A stretch of DNA of 12,272 nt from JBEKHT01 sp049511715. GTDB lineage: Bacteria > Chloroflexota > Anaerolineae > Anaerolineales > RBG-16-64-43. The notes beneath the pieces were generated by a model, which was given only the letters and a program-made list of their open reading frames with translations, was not told where the DNA came from and searched no databases. Positions 1 to 8,871 of this stretch are shown here, one piece after another; within the stretch, counting starts at the first letter, position 1; each line of letters begins with the position of its first letter. A program made the position numbers and the translations under genes. Where the stretch lies: assembly GCA_049511715.1 (NCBI GenBank), contig JBEKXU010000052.1:1-12272 (forward strand). Reading direction: 5' to 3'.

Positions 1-83
1 CAGGTCCTCGTCGCAGAGCCCATGCCCCTGCGCCTGGCTCCTGTTCGGTGATGCTCGTCTGAACAACAGTTCATTCATGCTGA

Positions 84-506
84 GGCACAACCCTGATTTA
101 CACCATTGACAAAGACGCTAACAGCAAAGGCCGAACGGTGTACCTGGGCAAGGCAAGCCAGCGCGCGCTGTGGCATTATCTTTCAGGCCGCGAAGACAGC
201 CAGGACGGGGAAGGGCCTCTGTTCGTCGTCAGAAATGGACGGCTGATGCGGCCCGGCACTCTTCGCCACCTGGTCATTGGCCTTGGACAGAAGGTTGGGG
301 TGCCAAAAGCCTACCCCCACAAACTGCGGCACACCTTCGCGATCACCTATCTGCGCTCGGGCGGAGATGTTTTCACGCTCCAGCAGATCCTGGGCCATGC
401 CAGCCTGGACACGGTGCGTATTTACGCCCGGATCGCCCAATCCGATGTCGCGCAGGCTCATCGCAAGGCGAGCCCGGCGGACAACTGGAGGAGGAAGCGG
501 GGCTGA
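84..506 (+). pseudogene. Truncated tyrosine recombinase (phage integrase family), catalytic-domain remnant
   Basis: The frame is open from 84 (after TGA at 81-83) to the stop at 504-506; a GTG at 138 could start a 122-aa product. Visible in it are the HKLRHTFA box (His61 and Arg64 counted from the GTG), the GH motif LGHASL (His87) and the tyrosine in VRIYARI (Tyr96), so box II and the nucleophile region of the R-H-R-H-Y family are intact. A GRTVYLGKAS segment fits the beta-hairpin that carries the catalytic lysine. The N-terminal core-binding domain and the first catalytic arginine are missing, and full-length family members have about 300 residues. I infer an inactive 3' fragment of an integrase. 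The first 83 bases show no convincing continuation in another frame, though part could lie outside the window. Family assignment is firm; loss of function is likely. Confidence 0.8.
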
Positions 507-643
507 AAAAGGTGCGTCGTGGAGGAGGTCGTTCGCGTCTTGTTGAGAGGCGTTGTCCTTTGAGATGTTTTTTGGTGAAGGTTCTCTGTGACACTTATCC
601 GCTTGGCCGCACGTCCGAATCCTGACGAGCCTACTAATCTCAA

Positions 644-670
644 GAATCCCCTTGCGGGACTTCTATTTTG
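644..670 (+). terminator. Terminator-like hairpin after the integrase remnant
   Basis: GAATCCC (644-650) can pair with GGGAcTTC (656-663) with one bulged C and a 5-nt loop, followed by TATTTTG. It lies 140 bases past the integrase stop and just before the perR promoter. The stem is modest, so this is a candidate only. Confidence 0.4.
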
Positions 671-730
671 ATGCCTTGCGAATCGTCATTGTTGGTGGTT
701 TGACATGCCAGAATACAGCGATACCTCGCC

Positions 731-778
731 TTCCATTTTCTTGCCACATGGAGTATAATAATAGTTATTCTTTATAAA
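731..778 (+). promoter_or_regulatory. perR promoter with overlapping AT-rich dyad (candidate PerR/Fur operator)
   Basis: A perfect -10 box TATAAT is at 754-759, with a poor -35 (TTCCAT, 731-736) at 17-bp spacing. Overlapping it, AATAA-TAG-TTATT (757-769) is a perfect dyad. The 15-mer at 753-767 matches 10 of the 14 defined positions of the Bacillus PerR box TTATAATnATTATAA by eye. Placement over the -10 suggests negative autoregulation, common in this family. Binding is inferred, not shown. Confidence 0.5.
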
Positions 779-801
779 GATGGATTTTCGATAGGCGAGA
801 C

Positions 802-1239
802 ATGACTGACCCCCAGGTCCGCTTTGATGAGCTAATCGCTGCGCTCAAAGACAGCAACTTCCGCCTGACCCCCCAGCGGGTCGAGTTGGTGCGGTTAATT
901 GCCTCCAGCGAAGGGCATCCGAGCGCGGCCCAGCTTTACGCTAGGATCAAGCGCCGGTTCCCAACCATGAGCCAGGCCACGGTCTACAAAACCCTGGCGC
1001 TGCTCAAGGACATGGGCCAAGTTCTGGAGATCGATATGCACGAGGACAGCCACTACGACGGCAACCGTCCGCAGCCCCATCCGCACCTGATCTGCATGAA
1101 ATGCAACAAGATCGCCGATGCAGAACTATCTCTCGATAAGGAATCAATTAGAACGCTCGAGAATCTATCGGGCTATACAATCCTGCGCCCTCAAATATCA
1201 CTCCACGGACTATGCCCGGATTGCAAGAAAGAGAGTTGA
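802..1239 (+). CDS. perR: Fur-family peroxide-sensing repressor, PerR-like
   Basis: A 145-aa protein, normal length for the family, with an N-terminal winged helix (about residues 10-85; recognition helix near MSQATVYKTLALL, 56-68) and a C-terminal dimerisation domain. The structural zinc site is complete: CMKC (Cys98, Cys101) and CPDC (Cys138, Cys141). Residues aligning with the regulatory Fe/Mn site of Bacillus PerR are all present: His39, Asp86, His93, His95 and Asp106. The Asp at 86 favours PerR over Fur. Known PerR proteins sense H2O2 by metal-catalysed oxidation of histidine ligands and repress catalase and other defence genes. Its neighbour katG, 216 bases downstream on the same strand, fits that job. 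The start follows a weak AGGCGAG-type ribosome site. Family is certain; PerR rather than Fur or Zur is likely from the ligands and the context. Confidence 0.88.
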   Translation: MTDPQVRFDELIAALKDSNFRLTPQRVELVRLIASSEGHPSAAQLYARIKRRFPTMSQATVYKTLALLKDMGQVLEIDMHEDSHYDGNRPQPHPHLICMKCNKIADAELSLDKESIRTLENLSGYTILRPQISLHGLCPDCKKES

Positions 1240-1258
1240 TTGCCTCTTTCTTGGAAAT

Positions 1259-1352
1259 ATAGAATGGTCAATTATCTATTAGGAACGCTTATGAGGAGGT
1301 GGTTCCTCAGAGAAATGAAAAGATCTTTTTCGACAAACAACAAATGATTGTC
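1259..1352 (+). promoter_or_regulatory. Dyads between perR and katG (possible operators)
   Basis: Three small inverted repeats lie in this AT-rich spacer: ATAGA/TCTAT (1259-1263/1275-1279), AGGAAC/GTTCCT (1281-1286/1302-1307) and GACAA/TTGTC (1332-1336/1348-1352, with an inner ACAA/TTGT at 1340-1343/1348-1351). None is a good match to a textbook PerR box. The last is the best placed, 38 bases upstream of the katG -35. Their role is a guess. Confidence 0.25.
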
Positions 1353-1389
1353 AGATAAAAGACGCACTACACAACATAACCTTTTCTAC

Positions 1390-1446
1390 TTGACATGAGG
1401 GGAGCTCAATTAGTAACTCTGGTCAAAAATTCATCCAACGAAAGGA
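1390..1446 (+). promoter_or_regulatory. katG promoter -35 and ribosome binding site
   Basis: A perfect -35 TTGACA (1390-1395) is followed at 17-18 bp by a weak -10 (GTAACT/TAACTC, 1413-1419). A strong Shine-Dalgarno AAAGGAG (1440-1446) sits 9 bases before the katG ATG and fixes that start. A consensus -35 with a poor -10 suits a regulated promoter, separate from that of perR. Confidence 0.5.
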
Positions 1447-1455
1447 GTAAACACC

Positions 1456-3636
<2,181 letters not shown>

Positions 3637-3639
3637 TCG

Positions 3640-3664
3640 CAGCGAAACGTTGTTCGGTTCGCTG
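3640..3664 (+). terminator. Hairpin just after katG
   Basis: CAGCGAA (3640-3646) pairs with TTCGCTG (3658-3664), and one mismatch further in CG pairs with CG, around a TTGTT loop. It begins 3 bases after the katG stop. No T-run follows, so it may be a weak or decayed terminator or an mRNA 3' stabiliser. Confidence 0.35.
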
Positions 3665-3678
3665 GCCGGTAAGTCTGA

Positions 3679-4103
3679 CGTGCCGCCAACACTTATCACC
3701 GCGACGACAATGTGCGCTTCGGCGGGAATTTCGGCGGCGCCTCAATTACGAACCAAGTACCTTGGCTGGCCGGTGGAGGATAAAAAGTTCCTAGAACCTC
3801 CGCCCAAGATCTCCGGCTGTGCTGACCGCTATGATCCCCGCGGCGGGGCGGACGACTAGGAACAGCCAGGCGCTCCCTTTCGGCTGATGGACGCCAGCCA
3901 GAAGGAGCAGCTCTTCAGCAACCTGACCGAGCCCATGCAGCGCGTGCCCGCGAGAACCGTTGTGGGCCAGCTGGTCCACTTCTACAAGGCCGACCCGAAG
4001 TGTGGGCGAGGCGTGGCCAAGAAGCTGGGCCTGGAACATGGAGAAGTATGCCGATTGGGCCAAGCTCTCCCTTGCGGACCTGATCAAGAAGACCTCCGCG
4101 TAG
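3679..4103 (+). pseudogene. Decayed monofunctional haem catalase, C-terminal remnant
   Basis: Catalase sequence can be read by changing frame. Frame A (from 3679): ANTYHRDDNVRFGGNFGG. Frame B (from 3744): NYEPSTLAG. Frame C (from about 3770): PVEDKKFLEPPPKISG, then ADRYDPRGGADD, an amber TAG at 3857-3859 where the family has tyrosine, then EQPGAPFRLMDASQ, HFYKADP and GRGVAKKLGLE. Frame D (about 4035-4103): NMEKYADWAKLSLADLIKK and a natural stop. These match the C-terminal third of clade-3-type catalases, a family unrelated to KatG. The haem-binding and catalytic N-terminal two thirds are absent; katG occupies that place. At least three frameshifts and one nonsense codon show the gene is dead. 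Its terminator remains intact. Identification rests on many conserved segments in the right order. Confidence 0.88.
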
Positions 4104-4152
4104 AAGGCAGGCGAGGGGCACCTCGGCAGGTCCACGGAAGAGAAGACAATGG

Positions 4153-4190
4153 ACACGGCCTCCTGCCGACTGCAGGAGGCCGTGTTTTCT
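4153..4190 (+). terminator. Strong rho-independent terminator (of the old catalase gene)
   Basis: A perfect 14-bp GC-rich stem (4153-4166 with 4172-4185), a 5-nt loop CGACT and a T-rich tail TTTTCT. It lies 50 bases after the ancestral catalase stop and may now end katG transcription. Confidence 0.9.
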
Positions 4191-4508
4191 CGAAGATGTG
4201 TCATCGCGGCCCCTCGTGGGACGGCGCAGGCCAGGTTCCTCCCGGCGACGTGGCGTCCTAGAACCAGGCGGAGATTCCTGGAAGAGTCGCCTGTCGGTTT
4301 CCAGGCCTCATCCCGAGGCCTGGATTTCACCTTCGTGGACGCGCCCGATTCGCCAGGCTTTGACGTTGCCCGTGAAGTGAACCGCCTGCGCTGAAATGTA
4401 AGGCTCTACATTTCGATCGAAACAAGCGCAAAACCTCAAGTCGCCTCGGGTGCGTACTCCGCCGGAATACGCAATTGGCTGCCAATGGATTTGTACCCGT
4501 GGTAGTTC
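4191..4508. other. Non-coding stretch with three inverted repeats
   Basis: No gene is supported here. A 10-bp hairpin CCAGGCCTC/GAGGCCTGG (4300-4309/4315-4324, 5-nt loop) lacks a T-run. GAAATGTA/TACATTTC (4393-4400/4407-4414, 6-nt spacer) is a perfect operator-like dyad. GCGTAcTCCG/CGGAaTACGC (4452-4472) is a dyad with a single mismatch. Their function is unknown. Confidence 0.55.
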
Positions 4509-4784
4509 TCCTGGCCGAAAACCCCATCCGTCCGAAAATGGGCCTGGTTGGATGTGCGTAGTGCCCCCATCCTGGATTCTGACCGTCCATCAAGGGATCA
4601 ATTCGCAGCCATCGTGATTCAACCAATCTTGGGGCACAACCAATCTTGGGGCGTTGACAAACGCGCCCATCAAGAGGTACCCTTCGAACTAGACTCACGG
4701 ATCAACCTCGTTGGGCTCGGGGATACCGAACAACGGGTGGCACCCTCAAACAAGTGAAAAGTCTGCATGAGGCCCCCTCCCCAG

Positions 4785-4945
4785 CACTGGGGCTCATAAC
4801 CGGACGAGCTTCGGTTCCGTGACCCGGCGGACTCCTGGGATGAACGGAAGTCGCGGATCGAGTTCATCTGCGCCTTCCGTTTCGAACCATAGACCGCCGG
4901 GTTGGAAGCCTGGAGGCTGATGGTTCGAGTGCGCCCCCCGCTACC
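4785..4945 (+). pseudogene. Initiator tRNA-Met-like pseudogene split by a structured insert (R1)
   Basis: GGGGCTCATAACC (4789-4801) matches the anticodon arm of bacterial initiator tRNA-Met (anticodon CAT). GGAGGCTGATGGTTCGAGT and GCGCCCCCCGCTACCA (4912-4945) match the variable loop, T arm, acceptor strand and CCA end. Between them is about 110 nt of unrelated sequence. The T stem no longer pairs and the 5' acceptor strand is not recognisable, so this is not a working tRNA. Confidence 0.7.
4822..4902 (+). repeat. Long nested hairpin inserted in the R1 tRNA-like sequence
   Basis: The inner stem pairs 4842-4858 with 4866-4882: 16 of 17 positions pair (two as G-T) around a 7-nt loop CGAGTTC, with one T/C mismatch. 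The outer stem ACCCGGCGG (4822-4830) pairs perfectly with CCGCCGGGT (4894-4902). The whole folds as one nested hairpin of about 81 nt. It is absent from R2 and R3. Confidence 0.75.
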
Positions 4946-4952
4946 AAGACGG

Positions 4953-4985
4953 AGAACCGAGCTCATTTGAGGCTCGGTTCTTTCC
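4953..4985 (+). terminator. Terminator-like hairpin of R1
   Basis: AGAACCGAGC (4953-4962) pairs perfectly with GCTCGGTTCT (4972-4981), followed by TTCC. The same element with the same stem core recurs at the same place in R2 and R3, directly behind the initiator-tRNA-like sequence. Confidence 0.65.
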
Positions 4986-5039
4986 TTCCGGACTCATGAC
5001 CAACTGGTCCTGGGTTCCCATCCTGGGGGCCCCCTACCC
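4986..5039 (+). pseudogene. Second tRNA-like segment (CAT-type), R1
   Basis: GGACTCATGACC (4990-5001) resembles a CAT anticodon arm and CTGGTCCTGGGTTCCCATCC a decayed variable loop and T arm. Homologous segments at 8401-8470 and 9628-9682 support the assignment. The stems are broken, so it is a relic. Confidence 0.5.
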
Positions 5040-5072
5040 AACCATAGTCCACCACTAGGTTAGAGCCCACGA

Positions 5073-5595
5073 CGCTTCGTCTGGGTCTTGCATAGCCGGG
5101 ACCTTGGGATGGGGTTTTCGGCTACCACAGGTGGGACTACCGCAACGCAGAATTATCGCAATCCCCATCCTCAATGGACTACACCATGACTACCGCCGCG
5201 CAGGATGAATTCGCTGCCCACTGAGGAACATCGGACGGGGTTTTCGGCCACTACAGGTCGTTGCAATGATCCAAGCCAACATCACTGGTGCGCAGGACCG
5301 GGCAGGCCACGAGTCAATCTGCCCGACTGACCAGAACTAAGCCACGCCCATGACAACGATCCCTATGGTCTCACGGACAGCGTGCGATAGGCCTCATGTC
5401 TGTGGGCTTTCACGTATGAGACATGGTGACAAACTCCCTCGAGCTGTGCTGCCCGGCGGAAGCTGGTCGCGCCTTCCCCACACTACGCGCGGCTTCCGGG
5501 CACGACAAACAACCCTTCCACCACCTTAACTTCAGCCAAGCATTCACACGCCCACGCGAGGAGTTAGATCGCAACATAGACAAGGCAGCAGTCGC
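5073..5595. other. Non-coding stretch with direct and inverted repeats
   Basis: A 25-bp sequence is repeated at 5108-5132 and 5234-5258 (22 of 25 identical, 126 apart). Its first 15 bases in the 5108 copy are the exact reverse complement of 4514-4528 at the left end of R1. CATGTCT (5395-5401) pairs with AGACATG (5419-5425). The rest, up to the 3' end of the minus-strand phosphatase, shows no gene or clear terminator. Confidence 0.6.
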
Positions 5596-7236
5596 TCAAT
5601 CTTGAGTAAGAACGACTAAGGTGACATCGTCCGCCTGAGGCGCGCCCTCGACAAAGGCATTGAGGTCAGCCTCTACGTGCGCGAGGAGTTCACCAGCCTT
5701 TCGCGGCGCGGCGGCGATAGCAGCAGTCAGACGATTGATCCCGTAATCTTCGTTGCGCGGATGCGCTTGCCATGCTTCAGTCACCCCGTCGGTGTACAAC
5801 ACAAGTGCGTCACCAGGCCCGAGCGTGATGGTCGCCTCGCTCAATTGCAATTCATCCAACACTCCAAGCATGGCACCCGTTCGGCCTAATGGCTCTATTG
5901 TCCCAGGGGCCCGCCGCATCATTGGTGGATTGTGCCCTGCATTTGCATACTGGATCGTTTGCTCCTTTGGGTCAAGTACCCCAAGGAAGACCGAGACCAA
6001 TATCCCCGATGAAGACTGCCGGAGGATCATCTCGTTGACCTCCCTCAACACGGCAGCCGGACTTCGATGTCGCACCGCTCCAGAGAGAATCAGACTGTGT
6101 ACCATCGCCATATATAGCGCAGCAGCAGTGCCCTTACCCGCAACATCGCCAATTACGATCCCCCAGCGCCCTTCAGCCAATGGAAAGATGTCGTAGAAAT
6201 CACCGGCGACCTCGCGCGCCGGATGCCAAGCGCCCGCGAGACCAAAACCGGGAATATCAGGCATTTCCCGCGGCATGAGGCCCGCTTGCACTTCTCGGGC
6301 GACCTGCAGTTCGTTTTCGAGATCGACACGTCGCGCCTCGGCAACATCGTAGAAATGGGCGCGCTCTAACGCAATGACGAGATGCGCGGTGACTGCAGAG
6401 AGAAAATGCAAATCCGCGTGGGTCAGGAACTGCCATTCGGCCGTCGCAACATTGATGACACCAAGCGGCTTTCCTTGTGAAATCAGGGGCGCACTCGCGT
6501 GGAAGAGGAGACCTTGGTTATCACCTGCGGCGCGCATGGACTCTCGCAAACGCGTGCATTCGACGATATTGACGGCACGTGTGAGGCGTCCTTGGATGAG
6601 GAGTTGCTGGCAGTGGCAAGCGGGCGGCTGTCGGAGAAAGCGGCGATCGTCGCGCTCCAGGCCGGGAGGTAGGCTACAGGCAGTAGCCAGCGCGAAGCCG
6701 TGTGGCGGTGAATCCCCTACGGAGAAAACACCAAGGTGTGATTTCGCGAGCATGGACACCCACCCAGCCTGCAAATTCATTACTTTGAGCAGAGTTCTCA
6801 GTGTGCTGTCGAGGGCGCTCCGGATATCTACGGAGTTGTTGAGCACCTCTAAGATTTGACCGAGGGCTAGCAGTCTCTCGACCTCACGCTGATGAAGGTT
6901 TTCGGGCAGGGTCTGTTGCCTCTGCTGTATCTTCTCGCTTGTGAGGAAGGGGCGGTCAAAGTCATAGTCATCAAATGGGTTGTCAGCAATGACCCCCTCG
7001 GTCTGCGCCCATTGGTAAAACCGTTTGAGCGCGGCAAGATGCTCTTCGAGCGCGGCGGGGTCAGCACCCTTGGCGCGCAGGTCAAATAGGTAAGTCCGCA
7101 GATCTACATCGTCGTCTGCGCTGGGGACGAAAACCGCGGCGCGCCGATGCGCCTGCCATTCGAAATAGCCGCGCACAGAAGGCACGGCTGGGTCGGACCG
7201 AGAAAGGGATGAGGCGAAACGCTCCAAGAGAGGCAT
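5596..7236 (-). CDS. SpoIIE-type PP2C phosphatase with integrase-like core-binding and GAF domains
   Basis: A 546-aa cytoplasmic regulator. Residues about 18-97 look like the SAM-like core-binding domain of tyrosine recombinases: a helix with WQAHR, DLRTYLFDLRAKG, HLAALKRFYQWAQTEG and then IADNPFDD. There is no recombinase catalytic domain behind it. Residues about 115-298 form a GAF sensor domain with a CHC motif (207-209). A linker helix (300-320) leads to a SpoIIE/PP2C domain (310-546) with all metal motifs: GDFYD (345-349), GDVAGKG (363-369), ANAGHNPP (431-438), YTDGVTEA (481-488) and DDVTLVVL (536-543). Such phosphatases usually dephosphorylate anti-anti-sigma proteins; no partner gene is present here. 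The start has AGGAG 8 bases upstream (7245-7249 on this strand's complement). Phosphatase and GAF calls are firm; the N-terminal domain is a motif-based call. Confidence 0.92.
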   Translation of the reverse strand: MPLLERFASSLSRSDPAVPSVRGYFEWQAHRRAAVFVPSADDDVDLRTYLFDLRAKGADPAALEEHLAALKRFYQWAQTEGVIADNPFDDYDFDRPFLTSEKIQQRQQTLPENLHQREVERLLALGQILEVLNNSVDIRSALDSTLRTLLKVMNLQAGWVSMLAKSHLGVFSVGDSPPHGFALATACSLPPGLERDDRRFLRQPPACHCQQLLIQGRLTRAVNIVECTRLRESMRAAGDNQGLLFHASAPLISQGKPLGVINVATAEWQFLTHADLHFLSAVTAHLVIALERAHFYDVAEARRVDLENELQVAREVQAGLMPREMPDIPGFGLAGAWHPAREVAGDFYDIFPLAEGRWGIVIGDVAGKGTAAALYMAMVHSLILSGAVRHRSPAAVLREVNEMILRQSSSGILVSVFLGVLDPKEQTIQYANAGHNPPMMRRAPGTIEPLGRTGAMLGVLDELQLSEATITLGPGDALVLYTDGVTEAWQAHPRNEDYGINRLTAAIAAAPRKAGELLAHVEADLNAFVEGAPQADDVTLVVLTQD

Positions 7237-7244
7237 GGCATTTG

Positions 7245-7249
7245 CTCCT
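7245..7249 (-). promoter_or_regulatory. Ribosome binding site of the phosphatase gene
   Basis: AGGAG on the minus strand, 8 bases before the ATG at 7236-7234. It supports this start, which includes the whole integrase-like domain. A weak -10 (GATAAT, complement of 7318-7323) has no matching -35. Confidence 0.6.
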
Positions 7250-7894
7250 GCAGATACCGGCTTTGAGACATGAGCACCACAGCGTCCGAATGCACGCGCG
7301 TATTAGGCCTTGCCCTGAATTATCGGATCCCTTGGGCATTCTCTCTGTTTGGAGCGGCCTAACTGGTGATTCTACGGATCCCCCTCTGATTGAGGATGCA
7401 GGGCGCGGAGATGCGATCTATTGTCCGCGGGCGAGACAATTAGACTGCTATATTTCCTGGTTGCGTATTCAGCTGTTCATGTGGCAGGAGTCTAGCCTAG
7501 TGCCTATTCGAGGGCAAACCCGACTTGCTGCATTGCGGACAATGTTTCCGCGCAAGGTCATTTCATTCTAGAGCTTGATAGCGGGCAACCCACCGTGAGA
7601 CGGAAGCCAGCCTGCCGAGTCGATTCAGCAGGCTGGGCCTTCCTGGATGCTTGTCATGCCCGTCGCCCCAAAGACTTGACAAGATCGCGCAGATAGGGAA
7701 CAAAGTATTTCCACACTTCAATCCTTCATGCGGCCTTGCCCCGCAGCCCTTCGCCTCATTTCACCTCTCGATAGACCGATTCTACCCAGGCACCAAGAAA
7801 AGACAATCGATCTCCCCGTGCCGAGGCTGTTATGGATCGAAATTCGGCCCCAGGAGGCCTTCGGCCGATAGGCCAACGCCATCCTAAATCCGTG
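7250..7894. other. Non-coding stretch upstream of the phosphatase
   Basis: No gene is supported on either strand. The one clear structure is CCAGCCTGC (7607-7615) pairing with GCAGGCTGG (7628-7636) around a 12-nt loop. The stem extends past a small bulge through GGAAG/CTTCC to about 7602-7643. There is no T-run on either side. Confidence 0.55.
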
Positions 7895-8146
7895 TCCTGG
7901 CCGAGAATCGCATCCGCCCGACAATAGGCCTGGGTTGGACGTGCAAAATGGTCCTACCATGGATTCTGACCGTGTATCTAGGGATCAATTCATAGCCTCT
8001 GCTGATTCAATCAATCTCGGTGCAGACCTTCGCACTGACCTTGACATTGGCGCATCAATGCGATATCTCTCAATGAGTTCGCGATCGTGATGCGCCAGAC
8101 ACGTTTCAATCATAGGTCAGTAGGCGGCCTCGAGAGCGCAAAAAAG

Positions 8147-8294
8147 AGCGCTGAGGCTGGCACCTGTGGACGAAGTCTCATAACCCGGAGGTCGCCGGTT
8201 TCCCCCGGCCTGCGGCTGGGGCAGGCTGGCCGGGACGCCGGCCCACCCTCGGTGCGCGGGCCGAGGGGACGGGCGAGTCCAGCCCCCGCTACCT
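8147..8294 (+). pseudogene. Initiator tRNA-Met-like pseudogene with GC-rich insert in the T loop (R2)
   Basis: A decayed D-arm region (CTGAGGCTGGCACC, 8151-8164) is followed by TCTCATAACCCGGAGGTCG (8176-8194), matching an initiator tRNA anticodon arm and variable loop, then CCGGTT, the start of the T arm. After about 73 nt of GC-rich sequence the tRNA resumes with CGAGTCCAGCCCCCGCTACC (8274-8293). Removing the insert gives a near-normal T arm and acceptor strand. The 5' acceptor is not matched, so it is not functional. Confidence 0.7.
8201..8273 (+). repeat. GC-rich palindromic insert (R2 copy)
   Basis: The segment contains CCGGCCTGC and GCAGGCTGGCCGG arms that can form a hairpin, plus further CGGCCC/GGGCCG complementarity. 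A shorter, related version lies at the same tRNA position in R3 (9455-9502), with CCCGGCCTGCGGCTGGGGCA in common. It resembles small REP-like palindromes, but I cannot assign a family. Confidence 0.55.
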
Positions 8295-8302
8295 AAGGCC
8301 AA

Positions 8303-8335
8303 AACCGAGGCCTTTTGAGCCTCGGTTCTGTTTTA
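8303..8335 (+). terminator. Terminator hairpin of R2
   Basis: AACCGAGGC (8303-8311) pairs perfectly with GCCTCGGTT (8319-8327) around a 7-nt loop, followed by CTGTTTTA. This is the best-formed of the three copies and looks like a working rho-independent terminator. Confidence 0.75.
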
Positions 8336-8400
8336 TGTGACCTCGTTGTGTCAGGCCAAAGCACCGTATTCCTCGAGGATTCAAGCGCTTGCAGAGACGC

Positions 8401-8470
8401 TGCTGGTTAGTCAGCTCGTAGGGCTTGTGACCGCCTGGTCCCTGGTTCCAATCCCAGGGGCAAACCCTCC
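8401..8470 (+). pseudogene. Second tRNA-like segment, R2
   Basis: GCTGGTTAG (8402-8410) resembles an elongator tRNA D arm, GGGCTTGTGACC an anticodon arm, and CCTGGTCCCTGGTTCCAATC plus CCAGGGG a variable loop and T arm whose stem (CCCTGG/CCAGGG) still pairs, but with an 8-nt loop. No proper acceptor stem is found. It is a relic aligned with the R1 and R3 segments. Confidence 0.5.
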
Positions 8471-8505
8471 CCAATCACTGCCCACCACCAGGCTCGTGCC
8501 CATAG

Positions 8506-8797
8506 CCCTTTTTCTTTGTCTCTTCCGAATCACCCTCTCGTCATCACAGCACCTATTTCTCACACACCACCAAGTTGTTGGGGACTTTTCCGGCTTCGTC
8601 TGCGCCCTGTCACGAAGCCATTGGGTAACAATGTTCACGACCTCGGTCATTTCCTCTATTTGGAACAGCAAATGAGTCGCATTCGTGACGCGGAAGAACG
8701 ACTTGTCCGCTCCCCTCTGGGTTGAACTGCTCCCTCTACAAGCAGAAAATGTGGTACACTCAAGAGCGGAGTTAGATAAGTGGATCTCTGTCGTACC
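8506..8797. other. Non-coding stretch before the RRM gene
   Basis: No supported gene. A possible -10 with extended TG (TGTGGTACACT, TACACT at 8755-8760) may serve the RRM gene, but no good -35 is seen at the right distance. Confidence 0.4.
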
Positions 8798-8865
8798 TTG
8801 GCCGCCGACCCTCTTATTGTGGGCTGGCGGCCAACTCTAGTCCCGACCTTGTCGGAAGAAAGGAG
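8798..8865 (+). promoter_or_regulatory. Structured 5' leader of the RRM gene
   Basis: A perfect 9-bp stem TTGGCCGCC/GGCGGCCAA (8798-8806/8826-8834) encloses 19 nt with further CCC/GGG pairing. It is followed by a small hairpin CCGAC-CTT-GTCGG (8843-8855) that ends only 3 nt before a strong ribosome site AAAGGAG (8859-8865). Hairpins this close to the ribosome site suggest control of translation, perhaps by temperature, as in other cold-induced RNA-binding protein genes; that role is inferred. Confidence 0.6.
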
Positions 8866-8871
8866 CATAGA

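Larger units (their letters stand above)
4509..5072 (+). repeat. tRNA-Met-derived repeat, copy R1
   Basis: First of three diverged direct copies. Shared with R2: TCCTGGCCGA at the left end, an exact 14-mer TGGATTCTGACCGT (4573-4586 and 7960-7973), AGGGATCAATTC, and the right-hand tRNA-like part through to CCACCA. Shared with R3: a TTGACA..CG..CATCAAG block. In order it holds a left unique part, an initiator-tRNA-like pseudogene, a terminator-like hairpin and a second tRNA-like segment. A short tandem duplication (AACCAATCTTGGGGC at 4621-4635 and 4638-4652) occurs only in this copy. Confidence 0.8.
7895..8505 (+). repeat. tRNA-Met-derived repeat, copy R2
   Basis: The most complete copy. Its left part aligns with R1 (TCCTGGCCGA, TGGATTCTGACCGT). 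Its centre aligns closely with R3 (GGCGCATCAA, TTCGCGATCGTGAT, ACGTTTCAA, CTGGCACCTGTGGACGAA). Its right part, through CCACCA.GG and GCCCA, aligns with R1. All three copies run in the same direction. Confidence 0.85.

Noticed and set aside
4149..4394. A small plus-strand frame ending with a protein-like tail (VDAPDSPGFDVAREVNRLR)
   Set aside because: Its start lies in the terminator stem, it crosses a 10-bp hairpin, and it has no ribosome site or recognisable domain.
8411..8671. An 86-aa minus-strand frame with a plausible amphipathic start (MLFQIEEMTEVVNIVTQWLR)
   Set aside because: Its second half runs through the tRNA-like part of R2, no family is recognised and no ribosome site is clear. 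It could be a chance frame or a gene scrap.
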